Assembly: GCA_963664045.2 (NCBI GenBank) | Contig: CAXXGT010000002.1 | Coordinates: forward strand, 186,001 to 250,000 | Source of the DNA: JAPPHA01 sp963664045 | GTDB taxonomy: Bacteria > Pseudomonadota > Alphaproteobacteria > Rhodobacterales > Rhodobacteraceae | Direction: 5' to 3' | Length of the DNA: 64,000 nucleotides | The notes under the pieces: generated by a model | What the model was told of the DNA's origin: nothing | The model's database searches: none | What the model saw: only the letters and a program-made list of their open reading frames with translations | Shown: positions 16,649 to 26,459 of the stretch, in pieces | Layout: every line of letters begins with the position of its first letter | Position numbering within the stretch: the stretch's first letter is position 1 | Position numbers and translations under genes: made by a program

Positions 16649-17797
16649 TTAATCCGGGTCGGCCGTCCGGGCGGCTGTCTGCTCCTCGCGCACGCGCGGG
16701 AGATCGAGACCAATTTCGGTGTAGTACCTGAGCGCGCCCGGATGCAGTTGAACACTCGGGCCATCGAACGCCGCGTCTAGCGTGACCCACTTCATGTATG
16801 GCGCCTCCGAACGAAACCGCTCGATGTTTTCCCAGAAAGACCGTGTCATTTCGTAGACAAGCTCTTCGTCGAAATCCATTCGCGCAACGACACCGGCGGT
16901 CGTCGCAACCGTGTAGACCGGTTGCGAATTGACGACGCGTCTCGAGTACATGTTCTCCGGGATTTCCCTGAGCCTGCGCCCAATCGCGTAGATGATCTCG
17001 CCTGCCCGTACAGGAAGCGTCCCGGTTTCCTCCGGCGATAGCCCAAGCAATCGCACTCGGGTTCTCCGGGCGATCCGTTCGACCTCGGGAAACGGCGGAA
17101 TACCCGCTGTGACATAGACTTCGATCTCGCGGTTGCGGAATGCCCGCCGTGCGGAAGCAGGATCCGCCTTGTGAATCTCGAAGTCGATCCCGGGAACGAG
17201 ACCGGTTACGGCCTCGATCCATTCAAGTGCCATTTTCCTGACAACCGAGCCGGGCGGGCCCGGGAAAACCCGACTCCTGCGCAAATCCCGCAACTGCTTG
17301 ATATCGCTGTCAGCGTGAACGACGAGATGCCACGCACCGGCAGGGAACCAGAAGACCAGGCCGAGATTGTCGCTGAGGTTGGGAGCATCCCCGAGCCAGC
17401 CGAACACCCCCTGCCCTTCGATCATTTGAAGCAGGATTTCCGGCGAGGACAGGACAACGTCGCGTTGCCCCTTTGCAGCCTCGACCATGTGTATCGCCGT
17501 GTTCGTGCCATGAGAAACACTCAAACGGGCCCGCTCGGAATCCATCTCGGCAAAGGACAGCAGAAACGCCATCACGTGATCGATCGAAGACCCGGGTGGC
17601 CCGGTAATCGCGCGGCCCAGTCCCGACGCACCTCCGGGGCCCGCCGAAATCGTCCCCCCGATGACCAGAACCAGGGCCAGTAAGAAACATCCGGCCCGCC
17701 GTTTTCGATTCGAAGTCCGGGTAAGTGGAGCGAACGGTTTCAAGTCTTGCGCTTCATCAACCTTGCGGGTCCAGGCGAATTGCACCCTGGCTGGCAT
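16649..17797 (-). CDS. TAXI-family TRAP solute-binding protein
   Basis: Periplasmic binding protein of the TRAP-associated extracytoplasmic (TAXI) type: basic n-region then a hydrophobic signal (FLLALVLVIGGTISAGPGG), AITGPPGSS, a VSHGTNTAIHMVEAA segment, LVFWFPAGAWHLVVHADS and FPGPPGSVVRKMA. The start is uncertain: ATG 17797 (used here) and ATG 17815 lie inside the 3' end of ilvD, while TTG 17737 lies just after the ilvD stop and gives a more normal signal peptide. The TRAP membrane subunits are not next to it. Followed at once by the sulfatase gene, so it may feed that pathway. Confidence 0.82.
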   Translation of the reverse strand: MPARVQFAWTRKVDEAQDLKPFAPLTRTSNRKRRAGCFLLALVLVIGGTISAGPGGASGLGRAITGPPGSSIDHVMAFLLSFAEMDSERARLSVSHGTNTAIHMVEAAKGQRDVVLSSPEILLQMIEGQGVFGWLGDAPNLSDNLGLVFWFPAGAWHLVVHADSDIKQLRDLRRSRVFPGPPGSVVRKMALEWIEAVTGLVPGIDFEIHKADPASARRAFRNREIEVYVTAGIPPFPEVERIARRTRVRLLGLSPEETGTLPVRAGEIIYAIGRRLREIPENMYSRRVVNSQPVYTVATTAGVVARMDFDEELVYEMTRSFWENIERFRSEAPYMKWVTLDAAFDGPSVQLHPGALRYYTEIGLDLPRVREEQTAARTADPD

Positions 17798-19604
17798 TTC
17801 CAACCAGCGCCGCATACGCCCTCAGCGCCTTTGACACCTTGCGCTTGCGCGGTTTCTCGGGCCGCCAGCCGGAAGGACATGCGGCATCCATTGCCACTCG
17901 GCGTTCGGCAAGTTCTTCCCCGGTCAGGCGAACATTGATTTCGCGATTCGGGATGTCGATGTCGATGATGTCGCCTTCCCTGATCAATCCTATATTGCCT
18001 CCCTCTGCCGCCTCGGGAGACACATGGCCGATGGACAGGCCCGACGTCCCTCCGGAAAACCGGCCGTCGGTGACGAGAGCACAGGCCGCCCCCAGCTTCA
18101 TCGATTTCAGATAACTGGTCGGATACAGCATTTCCTGCATCCCCGGGCCGCCCCGGGGCCCTTCGTAACGGATCACCACGACATCTCCGGACGCGACGTC
18201 TCCGCCCAGAATCCGTTTGACCGCCTCATCCTGCGACTCGCAGACGATTGCTGGCCCGGAAAACTTCAGGATGTTTTCATCCACCCCGGCCGTTTTCACG
18301 ACGCAACCTTCCCTGGCTATGTTTCCGAACAACACCCCAAGACCGCCGTCCAGCGAAAACGCATGCGCCGCGCTCCGGATGACACCAGTCTCCCGGTCGA
18401 GATCCAGTTCCGTATACCTCCGATTCTGCGAAAACGCGGTCTGGGTCGGAACACCGCCCGGAGCTGCCAGAAACAGGTTGCAGACAGCCGAGTCCCGGGA
18501 GTGCGCGATGTCCCAGGTATCAAGGGCCTCGCCCAGGCTGGCGGAATGAATCGTCGACACCGACCGGTCAATGAGGCCAGCCCTGTCGAGCTCTCCAAGG
18601 ATTGCAAAGATCCCACCGGCCCGGTGCACGTCTTCCATGTGCACATTGGAGACAGCCGGCGCGACCTTGCACAGGCAAGGCGTGTGACGCGAGAGGGCGT
18701 CAATGTCTTCGAGGGTAAAGTCCACCTCGCCTTCGTGGGCAATGGCAAGAAGATGGAGGATCGTATTCGTCGAGCCGCCCATCGCGATATCGAGCGACAT
18801 CGCGTTCCTGAACGCGGATTTCGTCGCGATTCCGCGGGGCGTCGCACTGGCGTCGCCGTCTTCGTAGCACCGCCGTGCCAGCGCCACGATTCGCTGGCCT
18901 GCCTGGCGGAAGAGAGATTCGCGGTCGGCATGGGTCGCAAGGACCGAGCCGTTGCCGGGAAATGCAACTCCCAGGGCTTCTGCCAGGCAATTCATGGAGT
19001 TGGCGGTAAACATCCCCGAACAGGAACCGCAGGTCGGACAGGCATTGCGCTCGTATTCGGCGACTTCCTCGTCCGACAGGTCGGGGTTTGCCGCCTGAAC
19101 CATGGCATCAACGAGATCGACGGCCCGTTCCTTGCCCTTGACGACAACTTTCCCTGCCTCCATGGGTCCGCCCGAGACAAAAATCGCCGGTACGTTGAGG
19201 CGCATTGCCGCCATCAGCATGCCCGGTGTGATCTTGTCGCAGTTGGAAATGCAGACCATGGCGTCGGCACAATGGGCGTTGACCATGTATTCCACGCTGT
19301 CGGCGATGACTTCGCGGGACGGCAATGAATACAGCATTCCATCGTGTCCCATGGCGATTCCGTCATCCACCGCGATGGTGTTGAATTCCTTGGCGACGCC
19401 CCCTGCGTTCTCGATTTCCCGGGCGACGAGCTGTCCCAGGTCCTTCAGGTGAACATGGCCCGGCACAAACTGGGTAAAGGAGTTCACGACGGCGATGATC
19501 GGTTTGCCGAAGTCGCCGTCCTTCATTCCGGTCGCCCGCCACAGTCCGCGCGCCCCGGCCATGTTTCGTCCGTGGGTCGTTGTGCGAGATCGATAGGGTA
19601 TCAT
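17757..19604 (-). CDS. ilvD: Dihydroxy-acid dehydratase
   Basis: Catalyses dehydration of 2,3-dihydroxy-isovalerate and 2,3-dihydroxy-3-methylvalerate in branched-chain amino acid synthesis. About 615 residues, full length. The N-terminus YRSRTTTHGRNMAGARGLW and VVNSFTQFVPGHVHLKDLG match the family; cluster Cys are in CISNCDKITPGM and CPTCGSCSGMFTANSMN; the C-terminus has DGRFSGGTSGLSIGHVSPEA. ATG 19604 gives the family start; ATGs at 19610 and 19616 are alternatives. The 3' end may overlap the TAXI gene. Confidence 0.95.
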   Translation of the reverse strand: MIPYRSRTTTHGRNMAGARGLWRATGMKDGDFGKPIIAVVNSFTQFVPGHVHLKDLGQLVAREIENAGGVAKEFNTIAVDDGIAMGHDGMLYSLPSREVIADSVEYMVNAHCADAMVCISNCDKITPGMLMAAMRLNVPAIFVSGGPMEAGKVVVKGKERAVDLVDAMVQAANPDLSDEEVAEYERNACPTCGSCSGMFTANSMNCLAEALGVAFPGNGSVLATHADRESLFRQAGQRIVALARRCYEDGDASATPRGIATKSAFRNAMSLDIAMGGSTNTILHLLAIAHEGEVDFTLEDIDALSRHTPCLCKVAPAVSNVHMEDVHRAGGIFAILGELDRAGLIDRSVSTIHSASLGEALDTWDIAHSRDSAVCNLFLAAPGGVPTQTAFSQNRRYTELDLDRETGVIRSAAHAFSLDGGLGVLFGNIAREGCVVKTAGVDENILKFSGPAIVCESQDEAVKRILGGDVASGDVVVIRYEGPRGGPGMQEMLYPTSYLKSMKLGAACALVTDGRFSGGTSGLSIGHVSPEAAEGGNIGLIREGDIIDIDIPNREINVRLTGEELAERRVAMDAACPSGWRPEKPRKRKVSKALRAYAALVGNASQGAIRLDPQG

Positions 19605-19720
19605 AGCCATGACCAATGTCTCCGATTGCGTTCAATCACCGGCACCTGCGCAAGGTTTCCAATCATATACAGCAAATGCGCAGGATTTCGAAGCCGCTGC
19701 ATGCGCGACCTCCACGAGTG

Positions 19721-20362
19721 TCACTCGCCGGACCGGCGAAATACGGAAGCAAGGTTCCGCCAAAGCGAACCGATCTTTTCCGCACCGTACCGGAACATCG
19801 ATCCCAGCCGTTCCAGAACCGGGGAAATCCGGCGAACATAGAACCGCCGCGTGACCCAGTACAGAATGAAAAACAGCACCGCGAGAACCGCCAGCAGGAT
19901 GAGGCTGAACCACGGAATCGTCGATGCATCGGGGCCGGACACCTGTTCGATGGAGGTGGCATTCGGGTAAATCGTCAGGAGTTCGCTACGCCAACCATAG
20001 TGTGTAATGGTTACCCAGACCGGGTCCTGTTCCTTACTCGCGAGGGTCTTTGCCTCTGCGTTCAGGTTGGCGCTGTCAACCTTGAAATATGGCGGCCAGC
20101 CAAATCCCGTGTCCTCGTTGCGATAGACCATCAGGCTGCCGTCGGGCATCGCCGCATCGATGAAAAACACATCGCGCGTTTCGAGGTTGGCCGTTCCGGC
20201 CGGGGATTTCGCCCAGAAAATACTGGTCAGGCCGAAATCGACCCGGCGCTCGTAGCCATCGATGATCCTGGCGATATCCTTTTGAGGAAGAGTATAGTGC
20301 AGGAACGCCGCAACAATCGCGAACAAGACGGCATGGGGAATGTACCGCACCATGTACCGCAT
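19721..20362 (-). CDS. DUF1523 family membrane protein
   Basis: 213 residues with an N-terminal helix (about 7-24, IPHAVLFAIVAAFLHYTLP), a periplasmic domain with RDVFFIDAA, FGWPPYFKVDSANLNAEA and WVTITHYGWRSELLTIYPNA, and a second helix near 148-168 (WFSLILLAVLAVLFFILYW) followed by a basic tail. These features match DUF1523, a family of unknown function common in alphaproteobacteria. Monocistronic here: ilvD ends its own transcript and the next gene is divergent. Confidence 0.85.
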   Translation of the reverse strand: MRYMVRYIPHAVLFAIVAAFLHYTLPQKDIARIIDGYERRVDFGLTSIFWAKSPAGTANLETRDVFFIDAAMPDGSLMVYRNEDTGFGWPPYFKVDSANLNAEAKTLASKEQDPVWVTITHYGWRSELLTIYPNATSIEQVSGPDASTIPWFSLILLAVLAVLFFILYWVTRRFYVRRISPVLERLGSMFRYGAEKIGSLWRNLASVFRRSGE

Positions 20363-20551
20363 GATTCCAACTCCTCTGACGAGATGCGCCTGACCGGCTG
20401 ACCGGGGCTCGTTGTTTACACTTTTGACGCCATAGTCGATAGTGCAGCACGTTGAAACGCGGGTTGGCCACCATGCAATGTACCGGGATCACGGGTCAAT
20501 GGCACGAAACAAGGCTTCCCTGATTCGATTCGGAATCGCAGGTCTCGGCCC

Positions 20552-21559
20552 TTGGGCAGTCTCGTGAAACCGGGGCCGCATAATCTGATCACTGATGTCG
20601 ACGGTATTCTTGTCGGGAACGCGTCGGACGCAACGCTCAAATCCGGGGTAACTGTCCTCACGTCGGATCGACCGTTCACTGCGGCGGTCCATGTCATGGG
20701 CGGCGCTCCCGGAACCCGTGAAACCGATCTTCTCCATCCGTCGCGACTGGTAGAACAGGTTGATGCACTCGTCCTCTCCGGAGGGTCTGCTTTCGGTCTC
20801 GACGCGGCATCCGGTGTAGCCGATGCCCTCGTCGACATCGGCAGGGGGTATCAGGTCGGAGAAATCAGGGTTCCGATCGTCCCGGCCGCCATTCTCTTTG
20901 ACCTCCTTAACGGAGGAGACAAGGACTGGACCACGAACCCGTACCGCGACCTCGGCCGACAAGCATTCAACGAAGCGAAGGACCAGTTCAACCTTGGCTC
21001 GGTCGGAGCAGGCATCGGCGCGACGACGGCAAACCTGAAAGGGGGCCTGGGGTCCGCATCACTCGTGCTCGACGACGGTCTCGTGGTTGGAGCCCTGGTG
21101 GCAGCCAATCCGGTCGGCGCGGTAACGGTCCCCGGCAGCAGCCGGTTCTGGGCCGCGCCTTTCGAGATCGATGGCGAGTTCGGGGATGCCGGCCTGCCTG
21201 AGGCCGCACCACTTCCCGAGCAGACATTCCTGGGCAAACACACCGTTCTGGATGAAACGGCAAATACGACGATCGCAATTGTTGCCACGAACGCCGATCT
21301 GACCCGGGGGCAGGCAGAACGCGTGGCCGTTGCCGCCCATGATGGAATGGCACGCGCTATCGTTCCTTCCCATACTCCTTTTGACGGTGACCTGGTTTTC
21401 GCGGCAGCAACTTCGATGCGGTCAAGACTGATCACACCGACTGACCTGCTTTCCCTCTGCCACGCCTCATCGCTGTGCCTCGCGAGAGCCATTGCCCGTG
21501 CCATTCGATATGCCAGGCCTGAGCCTGGCGACATCTTCCCGTGCTGGAATCAGGTCTGA
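20552..21559 (+). CDS. P1 family peptidase (DmpA / NylC-like Ntn hydrolase)
   Basis: 335 residues of the S58/P1 family, which includes L-aminopeptidase DmpA and 6-aminohexanoate-oligomer hydrolase NylC. Characteristic blocks: LITDVDGILVGN, SGGSAFGLDAASGVADAL, GSVGAGIGATTANLKGG and VATNADLTRGQAERVAVAAHDG. These enzymes self-cleave before a nucleophilic Ser/Thr; here the likely site is in ETANTTIAIVATN (about residue 236). No signal peptide. The frame opens at TTG 20552; GTG 20564 is the other candidate. It stands alone and its physiological substrate is unknown. Confidence 0.88.
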   Translation: MGSLVKPGPHNLITDVDGILVGNASDATLKSGVTVLTSDRPFTAAVHVMGGAPGTRETDLLHPSRLVEQVDALVLSGGSAFGLDAASGVADALVDIGRGYQVGEIRVPIVPAAILFDLLNGGDKDWTTNPYRDLGRQAFNEAKDQFNLGSVGAGIGATTANLKGGLGSASLVLDDGLVVGALVAANPVGAVTVPGSSRFWAAPFEIDGEFGDAGLPEAAPLPEQTFLGKHTVLDETANTTIAIVATNADLTRGQAERVAVAAHDGMARAIVPSHTPFDGDLVFAAATSMRSRLITPTDLLSLCHASSLCLARAIARAIRYARPEPGDIFPCWNQV

Positions 21560-21907
21560 TGCCGGAATCCTGACGTTCAAGCCCATCGCGACACCGGTTC
21601 CTGTTCGAAGGACCGAGTTCGTTTTCAAACGTCACTTCCGAACACCAAAATAGACGACTTGAGTGTTCGATTATCCTGTCAGTGTTGATTTCTCCGTTGC
21701 TTCCCGGATGGTTCAACGCGGATTGGATCGAATTTTCCGGGCTGGGTTCGACGCAACGGCATCAAGGCCCTGGCGGATCACCTGCAGCGCCTCTTGCGAG
21801 GCGTGCGCGGCAGACAGGTGAGGTCGATGTCTTTGGGCAGACGCAACAAATCGCGCCGAAATCAGTTTGATTGCGGGTCTGCGGTCGCACGTGCTGTGCT
21901 CCCGGAG
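21560..21907. other. Intergenic stretch
   Basis: 348 bases between convergent genes. I see no conserved frame, RNA structure or clear terminator in it. Confidence 0.4.
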
Positions 21908-23077
21908 TCAGCCCGTGATTTCATAGCGGCGGATGACGTCAGGGTCAGGCTCGACCCCAAGCCCCGGACGATCGGGGACGGACACGTACCCGCCCCGAGA
22001 CTTGACTTGGCCCTGGATATTCAATGGCTCGGTCAGCAAGTCGTCGCGGAACACGTTGTGGGTCGTGTCGAATTCCAGCATCGGTTCGCATGGATTGAGG
22101 CCGCCGGGCAGGGCTGGCATGGCAGCCAGAAGGTGCAGGTTCGCAGCCACGGCAATGGCCGAACCCCAGACATGGTTGATGACCGGGGTGAAATGTGCAT
22201 GTGCGAGAGCCAGAACCCGCAAGTACTCGCTGATTCCGCCCAGGGCACAGACTTCGGGCTGGGCAATGTCGAGCCCACGATTCTCGAGGATCCGCCGCCA
22301 GCCCCAGCGATTGAACTCGGCCTCCCCGCCCGCGATGTTGACCTTGAGCCCGGCGCGCAGTTCCCCGTAGCCCTCGAGATCCTCCGGCGCGACCGGTTCT
22401 TCAAACCAGTAGGCACCGAGTTCTTCCAGCGCTCGTCCGACATAGAACGCATCCGATGTCGTGTAGCAGCGATTGGCATCGACCATGAAGCTCCCCTTCC
22501 CGGCCACGCCCGCCGCGACCGATTCGCAAAGTCTCACATCTGCCCTCGGCCCCAGTCCGACCTTCATCTTGGTGGCACGGAAACCCATGTCGAGGATCAT
22601 CGCGGCTTCATCGCAAAAACGGGCGATGTGATCTTCCAGGCTTTCGCGTTTGAGCATCATGCCGTAACCATAAGCGGGAACTTGGGATCGATGCGCGCCT
22701 CCGATCAGCTTGTGAAGCGGCAAACCGGCGACTTTTCCCGCGATGTCCCAGAGCGCAATGTCAACCCCGGAAAGCGCCTGTAGCGGCATGCCCTTTTGCC
22801 CGTGATCGCGCAGCAGGTTGTAGACCTTGTGCCAGATCACGTCCTGGTCTACCGGGTCGTCGCCCACGACCATGGGCTGAATGACCTTCTCGACAATCCC
22901 CTTGTTCGCGATGGCCACGTTGCCCGGACCGAAGCATTCACCCCAACCGGTGACGCCCTCGTCAGTTTCAACCTCGACCAGGTGGGCGGTTCGATGCGTG
23001 TAGAACTGTTGGGAAAAGCCGAGTTCCTCGGGCAAGTCGTATTGAAGTACGTGGCTGGTGATGCGGGTAATCTTCAT
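21908..23077 (-). CDS. Mandelate racemase/muconate lactonizing enzyme family protein
   Basis: 389 residues, enolase superfamily. The N-terminal capping domain starts MKITRITSHVLQYDL. The barrel has ATKMKVGLG (KxK acid/base pair, about residue 165), VDANRCYTT (first metal Asp), WFEEPVAPEDL (Glu), IAGGEAEFN (Glu) and INHVWGSAI with the opposite-face His (about residue 305). A KxK plus late His points to the mandelate racemase subgroup, usually acid-sugar dehydratases. ATG 23077 gives the family N-terminus. Substrate not determinable. Confidence 0.9.
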   Translation of the reverse strand: MKITRITSHVLQYDLPEELGFSQQFYTHRTAHLVEVETDEGVTGWGECFGPGNVAIANKGIVEKVIQPMVVGDDPVDQDVIWHKVYNLLRDHGQKGMPLQALSGVDIALWDIAGKVAGLPLHKLIGGAHRSQVPAYGYGMMLKRESLEDHIARFCDEAAMILDMGFRATKMKVGLGPRADVRLCESVAAGVAGKGSFMVDANRCYTTSDAFYVGRALEELGAYWFEEPVAPEDLEGYGELRAGLKVNIAGGEAEFNRWGWRRILENRGLDIAQPEVCALGGISEYLRVLALAHAHFTPVINHVWGSAIAVAANLHLLAAMPALPGGLNPCEPMLEFDTTHNVFRDDLLTEPLNIQGQVKSRGGYVSVPDRPGLGVEPDPDVIRRYEITG

Positions 23078-23439
23078 GAATGCGGCCCTTCGAATAACAT
23101 GGGTGGGTGCCCCGGCCATACGTCACATGATCGGGCAGGCGTACGGCGGCGGCCCGATGAAGCGGCCGGGGAAGACCCCCGCCCCGCACAACCTTCTGTG
23201 CGCATACCGAATCCTCCATACTCGTGGCCCGGACATCGAAGACGGTTCTTTTCGTGCCGGGATCGACGAACGTCCCCTTCCCTCGATCCATCGGCGAGCG
23301 CCCTGGAAATGTTCGATTTCTTCGGGAAGTCCATGAGCCACCTCCTGACTTCGACGGTTTTTTTGCGTAACGCATTGATTTTCAATGGTTCACATTTTGG
23401 ATTAGGCACTACATCCGGCGCCCGCGGGTGAGTTGTGGG
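23078..23439. other. Stretch with a possible broken small gene
   Basis: On the minus strand an AGGAGG is followed by ATG about 23332 (MDFPKKSNISRALADG), but the frame soon becomes Arg-rich and low in sense. A neighbouring frame reads GTFVDPGTKRTVFDVRATSM and then HVTYGRGTHP, more protein-like, so a frameshifted gene is possible. I cannot name a family. The right end abuts a transposase remnant. Confidence 0.35.
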
Positions 23440-24288
23440 TCAGGATCGAGCCGATTTCGTCTCCGCGCCATCTGTGCCCAGCCCGTAGGGGCGGGCCGAG
23501 GCATTCAGCCCGAGGGTGGCGTAGATGGCCTTGGCCTCCGCGCTCGGCCGCGAGGGAATGACATAGCGCTTGTCGGTCTCCGGATCGTGCAGCACCGAGC
23601 ACTGCCGGTCGTTGAGCGCCTCGCGAATGACCCGTGGCGACATGGGCCGCTTCTGCAACGCCACCCGACGGGCAAGATGGCGCACACAGGCATAGGCCAT
23701 GAAGGCAATGGCCAGATGGGCACGGATGCGCCGGTCGGTCCAGTGGAACACCGGCCGCACCCGCAGGTCGTGTTCGGTAATTCGGAAACTCTCTTCAACT
23801 TGCCAGAGCTGACGGTATCGATCGAAGAGGTCCTGTACGCCGATGCCCCCGAGATTGGTGACGACACCATGCAGCCCGTCCCAATGCTCGGCGGCACGGA
23901 TCTTCTCCTCGTCGACCTCGAGACTGGAATCGCCGACAACCCGGACGTAGCGGTGATAGCCGCTCGTGCCGAGCAACTGCTTCGGCGTCGTGCTCTTGCC
24001 CAGTCGCCGGATCAGCTTCGCCACCGCCCGGCGCCGGTCATGGGCGTCCTTGCGGGCCCGTTTCGCACTCCATGACACCACCAGGCGGCGGCCACCGTGG
24101 CGGAACACGCCGACCTTGAGCTCGCTGCCGGCAACCCTGCGGTAGCGGGAGGTCCTGAGAACACGCGCGGTCAGGGCCTGCGGCAGGTTGCGCAGCCGGG
24201 CACCGTCAATGAAGCGGCAGTCCTGCACCTCGAAGGCCGATGTTCCATCCGGAAGCGCTCTTGCCAACCCCCCGTCCCTCCGGTCCAT
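23440..24288 (-). pseudogene. IS1634/IS4-type transposase, 3' fragment
   Basis: C-terminal half of a DDE transposase: FRHGGRRLVVSWSAKRARKD, LDRYRQLWQVEESFR-like signature (YRQLWQVEESFRITEHDLR, the Y-R-E block of the IS4 superfamily) and FHWTDRRIRAHLAIAFMAY, ending with a tail to 23440. The frame stays open to 24453 but residues before about 24288 do not look like transposase, and the N-terminal half with the first catalytic Asp is missing. No clear terminal repeat pair was found. An IS remnant, upstream of the aldehyde dehydrogenase. Confidence 0.75.
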
Positions 24289-24418
24289 CCCGAACAAAAG
24301 GAATGGGATACACCCGGAATTCCGCCGATCGCTGATCGTTGATCGTTCGTGAAACTTGCCTGTGGCCACATATTGTGCGACTTGTACGGTTTCACCGTCT
24401 TCAATCCTGGATCTGATT

Positions 24419-25894
24419 ATGCTCGACCAAACGAACCTGACACTCCTGCTCAACGATTCCGAACTTCTCGCGACAAAGGCTTATGTTGCCGGAGAATGGA
24501 TCGAGGCGGACGATGGCAACCGATTCCCGGTCATCAACCCGGCAAGAGGCGATGTCATTGTCGAGCTTCCCGACCTGGGAATCGACGAAACCCGGCGGGC
24601 CATCGCGGCGGCCGAAGACGCGCAAAAGGCCTGGGCGGCACGGACCGGCAAGGAACGCGCCGCTGTCTTGCGCCGCTGGTATGACCTGCTCATGGAAAAC
24701 GCAGACGATCTGGCGGCCATCCTGACCGCTGAAATGGGCAAGCCACTCGCCGAAGCAAAGGGTGAAATCATCTATGGCGCAAGTTTCATCGAATGGTTCG
24801 CCGAAGAGGGCAAGCGTGTCTACGGTGAGATCGTTCCCCCGACCCAGGCCGACAAACGCATCCAGGTGCTTCGCCAACCGGTCGGCGTCACGGCCTCGAT
24901 CACTCCGTGGAACTTCCCGAACGCCATGATCACGAGAAAGGCTGCGCCGGCCCTAGCGGTTGGCTGCGCCATGATTTCGAGACCGGCGAAGGAGACGCCG
25001 CTCTCCGCGCTCGCCCTGGCCGTTCTCGCCGAACGCGCCGGGATTCCTGCCGGGGTCTTCAGCGTCGTTCCATCCACGAGGTCGGGGGCAATCGGACGCG
25101 AGTTCTGCGAAAACCCTGTCGTTCGCAAGCTCTCCTTTACCGGGTCGACGGAAGTCGGGCGGATCCTGATGCGCCAGGGAGCCGACCAGATCATGAAAAT
25201 GTCCATGGAACTTGGCGGCAATGCGCCATTCATTGTCTTCGACGATGCCGACATCGACGCCGCGATCGAGGGCGCCATGATCTGCAAGTACCGGAACAAC
25301 GGCCAGACCTGCGTCTGCGCGAACCGGATTTACGTGCAGTCAGGCATATACGATGCCTTCGCCGAAAAACTGGCCGCTGCGGCGGACGAGCTGACAATCG
25401 GTGACGGGTTCGACGCATCGGTCACAACCGGCCCCCTGATCAACCGGGACGCCGTTCTCAAGGTCGAGGAACACATCGCGGACGCGAAGACAAAGGGTGC
25501 CGAGGTCGTGACCGGCGGTAACCGTCACGCTCTTGGCGGGACGTTCTTTCAACCGACCGTGCTGACCGGGGTGACCCGCGAGATGATGGTTACCAACGAC
25601 GAGACGTTCGGGCCAGTCGCGCCCTTGTTCCGATTCGACGACGAAGCTGACGTCATTGAACAGGCTAACGACACGATCTTCGGCTTGGCCGCGTATTTCT
25701 ATGCCCGCGACCTTTCCCGGGTGCATCGTGTCGCCGAAGCCCTTGAGTACGGAATCATTGGTGTCAATACCGGGATCATTTCGACCGAAGTGGCGCCGTT
25801 CGGCGGTGTCAAACAGTCCGGCATCGGTCGCGAGGGATCCCGTCACGGGATCGATGACTATCTCGAGATGAAATACGTCTGCGTCGGAATTTGA
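24419..25894 (+). CDS. NAD(P)-dependent aldehyde dehydrogenase, succinate-semialdehyde dehydrogenase-like
   Basis: 491 residues. Family blocks in order: SITPWNFPNAMITRKAAPAL (Asn for transition state, about residue 150), SFTGSTEVGRILM (cofactor loop), MELGGNAPFIVFDDAD (general base Glu, about residue 260) and NNGQTCVCANRIYV (nucleophile Cys, about residue 295). EVAPFGGVKQSGIGREGS at the C-terminus matches GabD-type enzymes, which oxidise succinate semialdehyde to succinate. ATG 24419 places YVAGEWIEAD near the N-terminus. It ends at a shared terminator with convergent hsp20. Confidence 0.9.
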   Translation: MLDQTNLTLLLNDSELLATKAYVAGEWIEADDGNRFPVINPARGDVIVELPDLGIDETRRAIAAAEDAQKAWAARTGKERAAVLRRWYDLLMENADDLAAILTAEMGKPLAEAKGEIIYGASFIEWFAEEGKRVYGEIVPPTQADKRIQVLRQPVGVTASITPWNFPNAMITRKAAPALAVGCAMISRPAKETPLSALALAVLAERAGIPAGVFSVVPSTRSGAIGREFCENPVVRKLSFTGSTEVGRILMRQGADQIMKMSMELGGNAPFIVFDDADIDAAIEGAMICKYRNNGQTCVCANRIYVQSGIYDAFAEKLAAAADELTIGDGFDASVTTGPLINRDAVLKVEEHIADAKTKGAEVVTGGNRHALGGTFFQPTVLTGVTREMMVTNDETFGPVAPLFRFDDEADVIEQANDTIFGLAAYFYARDLSRVHRVAEALEYGIIGVNTGIISTEVAPFGGVKQSGIGREGSRHGIDDYLEMKYVCVGI

Positions 25895-25943
25895 CGCCCG
25901 GACTCACGCGGCAGGTTCCCTGCCCGATCGTGCTCAGAAATAC

Positions 25944-25968
25944 AAACGGCCCGCATTGCGGGCCGTTT
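25944..25968. terminator. Bidirectional hairpin terminator between ald and hsp20
   Basis: Perfect 11-bp inverted repeat AAACGGCCCGC / GCGGGCCGTTT with a 3-base loop. The A/T bases at the stem edges give a short U-run in both directions, and it lies between convergent genes, 50 bases after one stop and 23 before the other. Confidence 0.85.
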
Positions 25969-25991
25969 GACTTGGCGTCCTGTAGACGGTC

Positions 25992-26459
25992 CTACTTTGA
26001 TTTCTTTGCGGAACCGTCGATGGTCCGAACCGGTGCCGAGATTTCGATCCGTCTCGGCTTGAGCGCCTCCGGGACCTCGCGGACGACTTCCACGTGCAGC
26101 AACCCGCTTTCGGTTGCCGCCGCGACGGCACGAATATGATCCGCGAGTTGGAACCGCCGTTCGAATGCCCGGGTGGCAATTCCCCGATGCAGGAAATTGG
26201 TCTCTTCATCCGATTTGGCCTCGGCCTTCTTGCCGGAAATTACCAGCTGACCATCGCGCGTCTCGACCGAAAGTTCGGCATCGCTGAACCCGGCAACCGC
26301 GACAGTAATCCGGTAGCTGTCTTCACCGGACTTCTCGATGTTGTACGGTGGATAACCGTTCGAGCTTTCGCCGGTGGCCATCGCCCGATCCAGCATGTTC
26401 GCCATGCGTTCAAAGCCAACTGTCGAGCGGTAAAGTGGTGCGAAGTCAAACGTACGCAT
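25992..26459 (-). CDS. Small heat-shock protein, Hsp20/IbpA family
   Basis: 155 residues. The N-terminus MRTFDFAPLYRSTVGFER is the alphaproteobacterial IbpA/HspA type. The alpha-crystallin domain covers about residues 33-135 with YNIEKSGEDSYRITVAVAG, VISGKKA, NFLHRGIATRAFERRFQLAD and GLLHVEVVREVPEA. It is an ATP-independent chaperone that holds unfolded proteins. The start is ATG 26459, not the earlier in-frame ATG 26468: AGGAGG directly abuts 26468 but lies 9 bases before 26459. Its leader may be thermosensing. Confidence 0.93.
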   Translation of the reverse strand: MRTFDFAPLYRSTVGFERMANMLDRAMATGESSNGYPPYNIEKSGEDSYRITVAVAGFSDAELSVETRDGQLVISGKKAEAKSDEETNFLHRGIATRAFERRFQLADHIRAVAAATESGLLHVEVVREVPEALKPRRIEISAPVRTIDGSAKKSK

